Positions 26,153 to 34,720 of a DNA stretch of 45,248 nucleotides are shown one piece after another. The position numbers were made by a program, and so were the translations under genes. The notes beneath the pieces are model-generated. The model had not been told where the DNA came from, searched no databases, and worked only from the letters and a program-made list of their open reading frames with translations. The DNA is from Propionibacterium acidifaciens DSM 21887 (GTDB taxonomy: Bacteria > Actinomycetota > Actinomycetes > Propionibacteriales > Propionibacteriaceae), in NCBI RefSeq assembly GCF_000426605.1, contig NZ_AUFR01000024.1, positions 1 to 45,248 of the forward strand, given 5' to 3'. Position 1 is the first letter of the stretch. Each line of letters starts with the position of its first letter.

Positions 26153-26910
26153 AGGGCAGCCCTCCCCTCGGGGTCGGCGAGCGCCCTGGACTGGAGCCCG
26201 CTGAGCCGGGCGCAGCCGGCCTGTCCGAGGTCGAGCAGCGCGCCGAGCGTCTCCCGGCCGAAGGCGGCGCCCTCGCCGGTGCCCTGCACCTCGACGAAGT
26301 CCCCGTCGCCGGTGCACACGATGTTCATGTCGACGTCGGCGCGGGAGTCCTCGGCGTAGGCGAGGTCGGTCATCGGGACGCCGTCGACGACGCCGACGCT
26401 GATCGCCGCGACCGAGCCGGTCAGCGGCTCGCCGGCCAGCGCGCCACGGGCGCGCAGCCACTCGACGGCGTCGTGCAGGGCGACGTAGGCACCGGTGATG
26501 GAGGCGGTGCGAGTGCCGCCGTCGGCCTGGAGGACGTCGCAGTCGATGACGATCGTGTTCTCGCCGAGGGCCCGGTCGTCGAGGACGCCGCGCAGGCTGC
26601 GGCCGATGAGGCGGCTGATCTCGTGGGTGCGCCCGCCGACCCGGCCCCGCCGCGACTCGCGGTCGGAACGGGTGCTCGTGGAGCGCGGGAGCATCTCGTA
26701 CTCGCTGGTCACCCAGCCGAGCCCGGAGCCCCGGCGCCAGCGCGGGACGCCTTCGGTGACCGACGCGGCGACGAGCACGCGGGTCCTGCCGCACTCGATG
26801 AGGCAGGAGCCCTCGGCATGGTCGAGCCAGCCACGGGTGATGGTCACGGGACGCAGTTCATCGAGCGCGCGGCCGTCGGCGCGCACCGTCGTCTTCACGG
26901 AGTCGGACAC
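26149..26910 (-). CDS. rph: Ribonuclease PH
   Basis: The roughly 253-residue phosphorolytic 3'-5' exoribonuclease trims tRNA 3' ends. Signatures are [85 protein letters not shown] and [14 protein letters not shown] 26910 is chosen; TTG 26919 is the alternative and adds three residues. Neither has a strong ribosome site. It is coupled to rdgB by GTGA and sits 90 nt after murI, a conserved actinobacterial order. Confidence 0.94.
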   Translation of the reverse strand: MSDSVKTTVRADGRALDELRPVTITRGWLDHAEGSCLIECGRTRVLVAASVTEGVPRWRRGSGLGWVTSEYEMLPRSTSTRSDRESRRGRVGGRTHEISRLIGRSLRGVLDDRALGENTIVIDCDVLQADGGTRTASITGAYVALHDAVEWLRARGALAGEPLTGSVAAISVGVVDGVPMTDLAYAEDSRADVDMNIVCTGDGDFVEVQGTGEGAAFGRETLGALLDLGQAGCARLSGLQSRALADPEGRAAL

Positions 26911-27000
26911 GAGTGCCAAGATACCCGCGCCGGGCGGCGCACCGCACCGTGTCGACCCCGGGAGGGTCGGGCAGAGCCCAGACGACCCCGGAGGGCGGGC

Positions 27001-27870
27001 TCAACGCCCGTCGATGCTGGCCGACTCCACCTGGCTCACGAAGCCCCCCATGAGGCGCCGACCCAGGCCCTGGAAGCGCTCGGCGTCGCCGGTGGTGAGG
27101 AAGCGGCGGGTCGGCTCGTGGTCGAGATCGTCGCGCAGCAGGTCCAGGCGGGTCAGCTCGGCGAAGACGGTGCGGGCGCACTCGTCGGAGCTGGAGACGA
27201 GAGTGACGCGTTCGCCCATGACGTAGCTGATGACGCCCGACAGGAGCGGGTAGTGCGTGCAGCCGAGGATGAGCGTGTCGACGTCGGCCTCCTGGAGCGG
27301 GGCGAGGTACTCGCGGGCGGTCGCGAGGATACGGGGGCCGGTCGTGACGCCCGCCTCGACGTACTCGACGAACTTCGGGCACACCTGCGTGAACAGCTGG
27401 ACGGGCGAGGCGCCGAGGGCGTCGTCGTAGGCGAGCGAGCTCGCGGTGGCCTGCGTGCTGATGACGCCGATGCGGCCGTTGCGGGTGATCGCGGCGGCCT
27501 TGCGGGCGGCCGGCACGACCACCTCGACGACCGGCACGTCGTAGCGCTCGCGGGCGTCGCGCAGGGCTGCCGCCGAGCCCGTGTTGCAGGCGATGACGAG
27601 GGCCTTCACGCCCCGATGGACGAGATCGTCGAGGGCCTCCAGGACGAAGCCGCGCACCTGGGCGATCGGGCGCGGGCCGTAGGGGGCGCGGGCCGTGTCG
27701 CCCAGGTAGAGGATGTCCTCGTGCGGCAGCAGGTCGACGACCGAGCGGGCCACCGTCAGGCCACCGAAGCCGGAGTCGAAGACGCCGATCGGCGCGTTCG
27801 CGTCGCCCGCCGCGGCGGGCGCGTCGTCGGTCACCGGTGAGTCCGTCGTGTCGAGTTCCGGGTTGAGCAC
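27001..27870 (-). CDS. murI: Glutamate racemase
   Basis: The protein (289 residues from GTG 27870) provides D-glutamate for peptidoglycan. It shows [29 protein letters not shown], and the two catalytic cysteines in [10 protein letters not shown] (C95) and [10 protein letters not shown] (C204). The first 26 residues are poorly conserved. GGAGG lies only 1 nt before GTG 27870, so GTG 27834 is a real alternative that still keeps the whole enzyme. Confidence 0.93.
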   Translation of the reverse strand: MLNPELDTTDSPVTDDAPAAAGDANAPIGVFDSGFGGLTVARSVVDLLPHEDILYLGDTARAPYGPRPIAQVRGFVLEALDDLVHRGVKALVIACNTGSAAALRDARERYDVPVVEVVVPAARKAAAITRNGRIGVISTQATASSLAYDDALGASPVQLFTQVCPKFVEYVEAGVTTGPRILATAREYLAPLQEADVDTLILGCTHYPLLSGVISYVMGERVTLVSSSDECARTVFAELTRLDLLRDDLDHEPTRRFLTTGDAERFQGLGRRLMGGFVSQVESASIDGR

Positions 27871-28010
27871 GCCTCCGATCCTAGTCTCCGCCCCGGCCGC
27901 CCCGCGCCGCGGAGCCCGTGCGGGCCCCGGGCCGGCGACGGCGGGCCGCGCGCATCGCACCCCGGATCCGCGTCCCGTACCGGCGGGCCCGCATCGTCGG
28001 CCATGGCGGC

Positions 28011-28031
28011 GGGCCGGTCCCCGACCGGCCC
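28011..28031 (-). terminator. GC-rich hairpin downstream of the clpS-DUF2017 operon
   Basis: A perfect 8-bp stem (GGGCCGGT / ACCGGCCC) with a 5-nt loop is nested in a longer imperfect dyad (CCATGGCGGCGGG ... CCCGCCGCC ... CCATGG). It lies just past the DUF2017 stop. There is no T-run, as often in high-GC genomes. The rest of 27871-28094 has no gene. Confidence 0.4.
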
Positions 28032-28094
28032 GGGAGTCGGGTCCCCGCCGCCGACGGTCCATGGCACGGGCCCGGCCCCCTGCCCGGTGGGGGG

Positions 28095-28682
28095 TCAGTG
28101 GAGGCAGTCGAGGAGGGACTCCTGCACCCAGCCGAGCCATTCGTAGACCGAGAAGACGGCGGCCATCGGGTCGTCCTCGGGCAGCTCGGCGAGCCGGTCG
28201 GCGTCGTCGGCGGTGAGGATGCCCAGACGCACCGACAGGGCCAGGCGCACGGCGGTGAGGGTCTTGAGCCAGGCGTCGATGTGCTCGTCCGGCACGGCGC
28301 AGCGCATGTCGCCGCCCACCTGGTTGAGATCGGAGAGCATCGCCACGGCGGCGTCGAGCTTGGCGTCGCGCTGCTCGGCGAGACTGAAGCGGCGGAACTC
28401 GGACGAGGCCTGCGGATCGTTCTGGTAGGCGTCGGGGAAGAGCCGCCGCAGGGCCGGGTCGACGTCGGGGTTGCGGCGGAAGTCGTCGGTCGGCGGGTCG
28501 TTGAGCTCGCGCTCGAGCTCGGCGAAGAGGTCCTGCTCCCCCAACCCGTTCGTCGTCCTGGGGGGCATGTCGTCGCCGGTGAGCAGTTCCATGAACTGGT
28601 CGACGAGGCTCGTCATGACGCTGAGCTCGGCGGCCTCGAAGGTGCAGGTGAGCTGCCCGCGGCGGCGGCGGAAGGAGTGCAC
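28095..28682 (-). CDS. DUF2017 family protein
   Basis: The 195-residue acidic, helical protein ends with a [24 protein letters not shown] segment typical of DUF2017, a family encoded next to clpS in many actinobacteria. Its biochemical role is not established. The region includes [15 protein letters not shown] and [17 protein letters not shown], consistent with a helical bundle. GTG 28682 overlaps the last base of the clpS stop (TAGTG), giving translational coupling and fixing the start. Confidence 0.85.
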   Translation of the reverse strand: MHSFRRRRGQLTCTFEAAELSVMTSLVDQFMELLTGDDMPPRTTNGLGEQDLFAELERELNDPPTDDFRRNPDVDPALRRLFPDAYQNDPQASSEFRRFSLAEQRDAKLDAAVAMLSDLNQVGGDMRCAVPDEHIDAWLKTLTAVRLALSVRLGILTADDADRLAELPEDDPMAAVFSVYEWLGWVQESLLDCLH

Positions 28683-28990
28683 TACTCGCCCCTGCCGACG
28701 GTGGCCCACAGGCCGAAGCCGTGCATGGCGTTGACGTCGCGCTCCATCCGCTCGCGGCTCCCGGAGCTGACGACCGCCCTGCCCTCCATGTGCACCTGCA
28801 TCATGAGGCGCTCGGCGCGGTCGCGCGAGTAGTGGAAGTAGGTGCAGAAGACATGGGTGACGTAGCTCATGAGGTTCACGGGGTCGTCCCAGACGATCGT
28901 CACCCAGCTGCGATTGCCCACGGCCTCCTCGGCAGGACGCTCGACGAGGGCGGTACCGCCGCTGGGCGCCTGAGGGGGAGCTTCCATCAT
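28682..28990 (-). CDS. clpS: ATP-dependent Clp protease adaptor ClpS
   Basis: The 102-residue N-end-rule adaptor delivers substrates to ClpC/ClpA. The core shows [20 protein letters not shown], with the DDPVN substrate pocket, followed by [26 protein letters not shown] leader of about 30 residues precedes it. ATG 28990 is chosen over GTG 29008; neither has a strong ribosome site. It is transcribed divergently from pncB, with about 155 nt between, and is coupled to DUF2017. Confidence 0.93.
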   Translation of the reverse strand: MMEAPPQAPSGGTALVERPAEEAVGNRSWVTIVWDDPVNLMSYVTHVFCTYFHYSRDRAERLMMQVHMEGRAVVSSGSRERMERDVNAMHGFGLWATVGRGE

Positions 28991-29147
28991 GGTTCCATTC
29001 TGTCTCACGAGTCAACCGGGGCCGGCGCCCCGGCCGGGGGCACGGTCCGGCCCCGTGGCCACGGGGAACGGGCCGGCCCGGCACTGCTTTCCGACCATGG
29101 ATCGACATCGGCGTCGGACGCCGGGCGCCGCGCCGTAGGGTGGCCCC

Positions 29148-30503
29148 ATGCCCACAACGTCACTGCTCACCGACATGTACGAGCTCACGATGGTCAAGGC
29201 CGCCCTCCACGCGAGCCGGGCCAACCGCCACGTGCTCTTCGAGCTGTTCCCCCGCCGCCTGCCCCAGGGCCGCTCGTACGGCGTCGTGGCCGGGGTCGGG
29301 CGCGCCCTCGCGGCCCTCGCCGACTTCCGCTTCGGCGACGAGGAGATCGACTACCTGCTGCGCGAGGGCGTCGCCGACGACGCCCTCGCCGAGTACCTGG
29401 CCGGCTACCGCTTCCACGGCGACATCGTCGGCTACCCCGAGGGCGAGCTCTACTTCGGCGGCTCCCCCCTGCTGCAGGTCGAGGGCTCGTTCGCCGAGGT
29501 CGTGCTCCTCGAGACGCTGCTGCTGTCGATCTACAACCACGACTGCGCGATCGCCGCGGCCGCCTCCCGCATGACGATGGCCGCCCAGGGCCGCCCGATC
29601 GCCGAGTTCGGCGCCCGGCGCACTCACGAGGCCTCAGCCGTCGCGGCCGCCCGCGCCGCCTGGATCGCCGGCTTCAGCTCCACCTCCGACCTCGAGGCGG
29701 GCCGCACCTGGGGCATCCCCGTGTCGGGCACCGCGGCCCACGCGTTCACGATGCTCTTCGACTCCGAGGCCGAGGCCTTCGGCGCCCAGCTCGAGTGGCT
29801 CGGCGAGGACACGACGCTGCTCGTCGACACCTACGACATCGACGCCGCGATCGAGAAGGCCGTCGAGCTGACCGGCGGCGCCCTCGGCGGCGTGCGCATC
29901 GACTCGGGCGATCTGTTCACCGAGGTCACCCACGTGCGCGAGCTGCTCGACCGGCTCGGCGCGACGAGCACGCGGATCATCGTGACGAACGACCTCGACG
30001 AGTACCAGATCGCCGCCCTGCGCGGCGCCCCCGTCGACGGCTTCGGCGTCGGCACCTCCCTGGTCACCGGCTCGGGGCATCCCACGTGCGGCTTCGTCTA
30101 CAAGCTCGTCGCCCGCGCCACCGCCGACTCCCCCGACGCGCCGCTCATCGACGTGGCGAAGAAGTCGGCGAACAAGAGGACGATCGGCGGCCGCAAGTTC
30201 GCGCTGCGCTCCATCGACGAGCGGGGGAAGGCCCAGGCCGAGGTGATCGGCGTCAACGCCGCCCCACGCGCCGACTCGGGCGACCGCACGCTGCTCGTCG
30301 ACCTCGTGCGCAACGGCGAGGCCGTCGGCGCCGAGCCCCTGCAGGACGCCCGCGACCGGCACGAGGCCGCCCGCGCCGAGCTGCCGATCGACGCCCAGCG
30401 CATCTCGAACGCCGAGCCGGCCGTCCCGACGATCATTCTCGACGAGCAGGGCCGCGAGCTCGACAACGTCTACGCCGCGGGCCGGCCGGCGGAGAACGTC
30501 TGA
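29148..30503 (+). CDS. pncB: Nicotinate phosphoribosyltransferase
   Basis: The 451-residue enzyme of the Preiss-Handler NAD pathway has the N-terminal LLTDMYELTMVKAAL, FELFPRRLP and AEFGARRTHEA signatures. The SGTAAHAFTML segment holds the phosphorylated histidine of the family, followed by LVDTYD, VRIDSGDL and GVGTSLVTG. ATG 29148 gives the canonical start. It stands at the head of a plus-strand run with menB and menE. Together with pncA at 32947 it can convert nicotinamide to nicotinate mononucleotide. Confidence 0.95.
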   Translation: MPTTSLLTDMYELTMVKAALHASRANRHVLFELFPRRLPQGRSYGVVAGVGRALAALADFRFGDEEIDYLLREGVADDALAEYLAGYRFHGDIVGYPEGELYFGGSPLLQVEGSFAEVVLLETLLLSIYNHDCAIAAAASRMTMAAQGRPIAEFGARRTHEASAVAAARAAWIAGFSSTSDLEAGRTWGIPVSGTAAHAFTMLFDSEAEAFGAQLEWLGEDTTLLVDTYDIDAAIEKAVELTGGALGGVRIDSGDLFTEVTHVRELLDRLGATSTRIIVTNDLDEYQIAALRGAPVDGFGVGTSLVTGSGHPTCGFVYKLVARATADSPDAPLIDVAKKSANKRTIGGRKFALRSIDERGKAQAEVIGVNAAPRADSGDRTLLVDLVRNGEAVGAEPLQDARDRHEAARAELPIDAQRISNAEPAVPTIILDEQGRELDNVYAAGRPAENV

Positions 30504-30551
30504 CGGCCCATCGGGCCCGGCCTCCGGCGGGGCGGGTGATAGCTTCGGCCC

Positions 30552-31559
30552 ATGAGCAGTCTTCCCGGCGTTTCCGACACCTTCGACGCAGCGCGCTGGC
30601 GCGAGGCCCGGCCCGATGATGTCCCGCTGCGCGAGACCACCTACCACCGCCTCGTCTCGCGCGGCGAGGTCGACGGCGCCCCGGCCGGCCACGACCTTCC
30701 GGTGGTGCGCATCGCCTTCGACCGCCCGGAGCTGCGCAACGCCTTCGGCCCGCAGACCGTCGACGAGCTGTACCGGTGCATCGACGACGCCCGCTCCACG
30801 CCCGACGTCGCGGCCATCATCCTCACCGGCAACGGCCCCTCCTCCAGGGACGGCGGGCACGCCTTCTCCTCGGGCGGGAACCAGTTGCAGCGCGGCGCCG
30901 ACGGCTACCAGTACCAGCCCGACGAGACCCCGCACGGCGCCGGCCACGAGGGGCTCGAGCAGGGCATGACGCCCCAGCGGGCCGCGCGCATCGACCGGGG
31001 CCGGCGCGCCCGCATGCACATCCTCGAGGTGCAGCGCCTCATGCGGTCCACCCCGAAACCCATCATCGCGGCGGTCGGCGGCTGGACGACCGGCGGCGGG
31101 CACTCGCTCATGGTCGTCTGCGACCTGGCCGTCGCCAGCGCCGAGCACGCGATCTTCAAGCAGGTGGACGCCGACGTCGGCTCCTTCGACGCCGGCTACG
31201 GCGCCGGCCTGCTGGCCCGACAGATCGGGGACAAGCGCGCCCGGCGGATCTTCTACCTCGCCGAGCCCTACACCCCGACCGAGGCCGAGGCCTGGGGCGT
31301 CGTCAACGCGGTGGTGCCGCACGCCGAGCTCGAGGAGACCGCGATCGGATGGGGCCTGACGGTCGCCACCAAGTCGCCGCAGTCGATCCGCATGCTCAAG
31401 TACGCGTTCAACATGATCGACGACGGCATCGCCGGCCAGCAGGCCTTCGCCGGCGAGGCGACCCGGCTCGCCTACATGACCGCCGAGGCCCAGGAGGGCC
31501 GCGACGCCTTCCTCCAGCACCGCGCGCCGGACTGGTCGCCGTACCCGTACTACTTCTGA
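30552..31559 (+). CDS. menB: 1,4-dihydroxy-2-naphthoyl-CoA synthase
   Basis: The 335-residue crotonase-fold enzyme of menaquinone synthesis carries FDRPELRNAFGPQTVDEL, LTGNGPSSRDGGHAFSSGGNQ, AVGGWTTGGGHSLMVVCDLA and DVGSFDAGYGAGLLARQIG, diagnostic of MenB. A loop of about 45 residues after GGNQ (GADGYQYQPDETPHGAGHEG and following) is the actinobacterial type. ATG 30552 follows pncB by 48 nt; menE starts 13 nt later, so menB and menE are probably co-transcribed. Confidence 0.95.
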   Translation: MSSLPGVSDTFDAARWREARPDDVPLRETTYHRLVSRGEVDGAPAGHDLPVVRIAFDRPELRNAFGPQTVDELYRCIDDARSTPDVAAIILTGNGPSSRDGGHAFSSGGNQLQRGADGYQYQPDETPHGAGHEGLEQGMTPQRAARIDRGRRARMHILEVQRLMRSTPKPIIAAVGGWTTGGGHSLMVVCDLAVASAEHAIFKQVDADVGSFDAGYGAGLLARQIGDKRARRIFYLAEPYTPTEAEAWGVVNAVVPHAELEETAIGWGLTVATKSPQSIRMLKYAFNMIDDGIAGQQAFAGEATRLAYMTAEAQEGRDAFLQHRAPDWSPYPYYF

Positions 31560-31572
31560 TGCCCCTCCCCTG

Positions 31573-32811
31573 ATGCCCGGCTCCCCCGCAGCATCGCCCC
31601 GCGTCCTCGTCGCGGCGCGCACCGGAGCCTCGGCGCGGGCGCTCGCGCGGGCGCTGGAACCGCTCCTGGCCGGCGAGGACGGCCCGCTCCTGCTGCCCGC
31701 CGGCCCCGACGAGGACGCCGCCGCGCTGGCCGTCGACGCCGCCGCGCGGACCGTCCGCCGGCCGGACGGGGCGCGCCTGGTGATGCGCACCTCCGGCTCG
31801 ACGAGCGGCAGCGGCCGGCTCGTCGGTCTGTCGGGCGCGCAGCTGCGCGCCTCGGCCGCCGCCACCGACGAGTCCCTGGGCGGGCCCGGCACCTGGGTGC
31901 TGGCGCTGCCGCCGCACCACATCGCCGGGCTCCAGGTGATCGTACGGTCGGTACTGGCGGGCCGCGAGCCGGTCGTCGTCGAGAATCGGGCCACGCCGGA
32001 GCGCATCGCCCGGGCCGTCGGGGAGGCGGCCCGGCGCGACCCGCACGGGCGCGTCCACGTCTCGCTCGTACCCACCCAGCTCGCCGATGCGCTCGCCGAC
32101 GACGCGGCGGTCGGGGCCCTGACCGGGGCGGCGTCCGTGCTCGTCGGCGGGGCGACGACGCCGGCCCCGCTCGTCGCGGCGTCCCGGGACGCCGGGCTGA
32201 CGCTGCGCCTGAGCTACGGCATGAGCGAGACCTGCGGCGGCTGCGTCCACGACGGGCTCCCGCTGCCCGGGGTGCGGGTGGCGTTCGGCCCGCCCGACGG
32301 CGGGGACGGGCCGGACGGGCGCCCCGGGGGCCGGGTCTGGCTCAGCGGGCCGATGGTGATGAGCGACTACCTCGACGGGGAGACCGGCGTGCGCGTCCTG
32401 GGCGGGGGGCGGTGGCTGGCCACGAGCGATCTCGGTTCGATGTCCGGAGGGAGGCTCGCGGTCGACGGGCGCGTCGACGACGTCATCGTGAGCGGAGGTC
32501 TCAAGATCAGCGCTCCCGCCGTGGCGGAGGCGGTCCTGGGCACCGGGCTCGTGAGCCGCTGCGTCGTCGTCGGACTCGACGACGAGCGCTGGGGTCGTCT
32601 CGTCGCCGCCGCCGTCGTCGCACCCGGGGGCCTCGACGCCGCCGGGCTGCGCGACGCGGTCGGCCGGGCGATCGGGCGCGAGCGCGCGCCGCGGGTCATC
32701 GGACGGTTCGACGAGCTGCCGATGCTCGCCTCGGGCAAACCCGACCGGGCGGCGATCAGGGCCCTCCTGTCGGGGGCCCGCGTGGACGGCACAGCCTGGG
32801 AGCGCGGCTGA
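31573..32811 (+). CDS. menE: o-Succinylbenzoate-CoA ligase
   Basis: The 412-residue ANL-superfamily ligase activates o-succinylbenzoate for MenB. It shows the phosphate loop RTSGSTSGSGRLVGLS, ALPPHHIAGLQVIV, LSYGMSETCGG, the hinge ATSDLG, DGRVDDVIVSGGLKIS and the C-terminal catalytic lysine in LASGKPDR. The phosphate loop lacks the lysine usually found after SGSTG, a variation worth noting. The protein is short for the superfamily, as actinobacterial MenE proteins are. The start is just after a run of in-frame codons, 13 nt behind menB. Confidence 0.92.
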   Translation: MPGSPAASPRVLVAARTGASARALARALEPLLAGEDGPLLLPAGPDEDAAALAVDAAARTVRRPDGARLVMRTSGSTSGSGRLVGLSGAQLRASAAATDESLGGPGTWVLALPPHHIAGLQVIVRSVLAGREPVVVENRATPERIARAVGEAARRDPHGRVHVSLVPTQLADALADDAAVGALTGAASVLVGGATTPAPLVAASRDAGLTLRLSYGMSETCGGCVHDGLPLPGVRVAFGPPDGGDGPDGRPGGRVWLSGPMVMSDYLDGETGVRVLGGGRWLATSDLGSMSGGRLAVDGRVDDVIVSGGLKISAPAVAEAVLGTGLVSRCVVVGLDDERWGRLVAAAVVAPGGLDAAGLRDAVGRAIGRERAPRVIGRFDELPMLASGKPDRAAIRALLSGARVDGTAWERG

Positions 32812-32946
32812 GACGGGCCCGTCCGCAGGGCTCGGGCCAGTCGGGGCATCTTCCGATCGGGGCCGCCTGCGCGGATGATCCCCCGACGAGCCCGGTGGCG
32901 CCCCACAGCCCCGACCGTCTGCGCGTCAGACGGATAGACTCCCCTC

Positions 32947-33570
32947 ATGAGCGTCACGCAGCAGAATCCCCGCGCCCTTCTCGTCGTCGACGTCCAGCCG
33001 ACCTTCTGCGAGGGCGGCGCCCTGGCCGTTCCCGGGGGCGACGCCGTCGCGGGGCGCATCGCCGAGTACGCCCTCTCCCGCCGCGGCGACTACGCCCTGG
33101 TGGTCACCACCCAGGACTGGCACGTCGATCCGGGGGCGCACTTCTCCCCGACCCCCGACTTCGTCGACAGCTGGCCTCCCCACGGCATCGCAGGGAGCGA
33201 GGAGGCCGAGCTCCACCCGGCCCTGGCGGGGCTCCGCCCGGACGCCCGGGTGCGCAAGGGCCAGTACGCCGCTGCCTACTCCGGCTTCGAGGGCGTCACC
33301 GATGACGGTACCGGTCTGGACGAGGTGCTCCGCTCCCGCCGGATCACCGACGTCGACGTCGTCGGCCTCGCCGAGTCGCACTGCGTCAAGGACACCGCCC
33401 TCGACGCGGCGGCGCGCGGCTACCGGGTGCGCGTGCTGACCGACCTCACCGAGCCGGTCACCCCCGAACAGGGGCGGGCCGCCCGGGACGCCATGGCGGC
33501 GGCCGGGATCGAACTCACCGGGTCGGGCGCTCGGCCCGCCGCCGACGCCCGACCGGACGATCAGTCGTAG
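32947..33570 (+). CDS. pncA: Nicotinamidase / pyrazinamidase-type amidohydrolase
   Basis: The 207-residue enzyme converts nicotinamide to nicotinate. The triad is visible as D15 (LLVVDVQPTF), K104 (RVRKGQYAAAYSGFEG) and C146 (GLAESHCVKDTALDA), with the metal-binding DWHVDPGAHF between. ATG 32947 is preceded by a 135-nt spacer, so it has its own promoter or reads through from menE. The last 10 nt overlap the end of the convergent DUF3152 gene. Confidence 0.94.
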   Translation: MSVTQQNPRALLVVDVQPTFCEGGALAVPGGDAVAGRIAEYALSRRGDYALVVTTQDWHVDPGAHFSPTPDFVDSWPPHGIAGSEEAELHPALAGLRPDARVRKGQYAAAYSGFEGVTDDGTGLDEVLRSRRITDVDVVGLAESHCVKDTALDAAARGYRVRVLTDLTEPVTPEQGRAARDAMAAAGIELTGSGARPAADARPDDQS

Positions 33571-34517
33571 CCCACCTCGGCCGGCCACCAGGCCGGCACG
33601 CAGCCCTGCAGGTCGATGGTCTGCTGCAGCATGATCGGGGCCGGCTGCCCCGCCCCGGGGCAGGGCACGTGCCCGAAGCCGATGTAGTGGCCGACCTCGT
33701 GGTTGACCAGGTAGGTGCGGTAGGCGTCGACGGTCTGGCCGGCGTAGGGCGGCGCGGCGAACAGCCAGCGGTCGACGTTGAGCGCCACCCTGTTGCCGTT
33801 GCGGCAGTCCACCAGGCCCCGCGTGTCGTCGGGCTGGCACAGCTCGTCGACGGTGCCGGCGCTGCCGACGTAGATCGTGAAGTCCGCCTGGTCGGGGTCC
33901 GAGACGAGTTGGAAGCTGTTGTCCTGGTAGCCTGTCCAGCCCCGCTCGTCGTTGAGGATCGAGGAGATCTGGGTGGCGGTGGCCTCGACGTCCAGGGGCA
34001 GGCCCTGCTCGACCTTCACCGAGTAGCTGTGCACGGTGGCGGTCCGTTGGGAGGGGGCGACGTCCAGGTCGGCCACCTGCCACTGCCCGGTCGAGGTGAT
34101 GTTCGAGTGCCAGTACCCCAGGTCGTCGCGGGAGGCCTTGAGGGTCACGCCGTCGACGATGACCGTCGCGGTCGTCGGATCGCCGGTCACGGCGGTCGGC
34201 AGCGGGGCGTCACCGGCTCCCGCCGAACCGCCGATGCTCACCGCGGTACCCGCGCTCAAACTGGCGACGTCCGTACCACTGGTCGTACCCGTGCCGGTGG
34301 GGCCCGCGGCCGGCGGCTCCGGGCCGCCGTGAGGGCCGGTGCAGCGGACGACGACGAGAACGATGACGAGGACGAGCACTGCCGCTGCGACCACGGCGCG
34401 GTACCACGGCCGCCGCGACCACTGGGCGCGCAGCGATTCGGCCGGAGCCGCGCTCCGGTCGAGGGCCCTCCGGGGCCGCTGCGCGGCGCGGCGTCGGGGC
34501 TCGTGCGGGGAAGTCAC
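33561..34517 (-). CDS. DUF3152 membrane-anchored metallopeptidase-like protein
   Basis: The 318-residue product has a basic cytoplasmic N-terminus, one transmembrane helix (about residues 41-60, VVAAAVLVLVIVLVVVRC), a T/G/P-rich linker and an extracytoplasmic domain. That domain carries HEVGHYIGFGH, a full HExxHxxGxxH zinc-binding motif as in metzincins. Further conserved pieces are NDERGWTGY, FTIYVGSAGTVDELC and ALNVDRWLF, and four or more cysteines that may pair. The family is widespread in actinobacteria without a known substrate. GTG 34517 is the only sensible start. It converges on and overlaps pncA. Confidence 0.88.
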   Translation of the reverse strand: MTSPHEPRRRAAQRPRRALDRSAAPAESLRAQWSRRPWYRAVVAAAVLVLVIVLVVVRCTGPHGGPEPPAAGPTGTGTTSGTDVASLSAGTAVSIGGSAGAGDAPLPTAVTGDPTTATVIVDGVTLKASRDDLGYWHSNITSTGQWQVADLDVAPSQRTATVHSYSVKVEQGLPLDVEATATQISSILNDERGWTGYQDNSFQLVSDPDQADFTIYVGSAGTVDELCQPDDTRGLVDCRNGNRVALNVDRWLFAAPPYAGQTVDAYRTYLVNHEVGHYIGFGHVPCPGAGQPAPIMLQQTIDLQGCVPAWWPAEVGYD

Positions 34518-34642
34518 GGAACCATCTTACGAACCCGACGGGCCCGCCGGCCCCCGCGAGGGGCGGCTCGGGCCCGCGACGACGGATGATGGGACGGATG
34601 ACGGGGAGCGGGGACGGTCCATCGCCGGGCCGTCACGGACCC

Positions 34643-34712
34643 GTGGAGGGGCCCGGCGGGCCCCTCCACCGACGGCGGCGCCGCCCCGGCCGCTCCCGTC
34701 GGGCGGCCGGGG
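34643..34712 (-). terminator. Tandem GC hairpins downstream of the flotillin gene
   Basis: Two perfect inverted repeats lie in the 203-nt spacer. One has 12-bp arms (GTGGAGGGGCCC / GGGCCCCTCCAC, 34643-34669, loop 3) and the other 10-bp arms (CCCCGGCCGC / GCGGCCGGGG, 34684-34712, loop 9). They follow the flotillin stop at 34721 on its coding strand and precede the DUF3152 start, so they probably end the NfeD-flotillin transcript. No T-run is present. Confidence 0.5.
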
Positions 34713-34720
34713 CGCCGTTG

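Noticed and set aside
29634-32075. Long minus-strand frame of 813 codons
   Set aside because: Antisense to pncB, menB and menE, all of which have diagnostic motifs.
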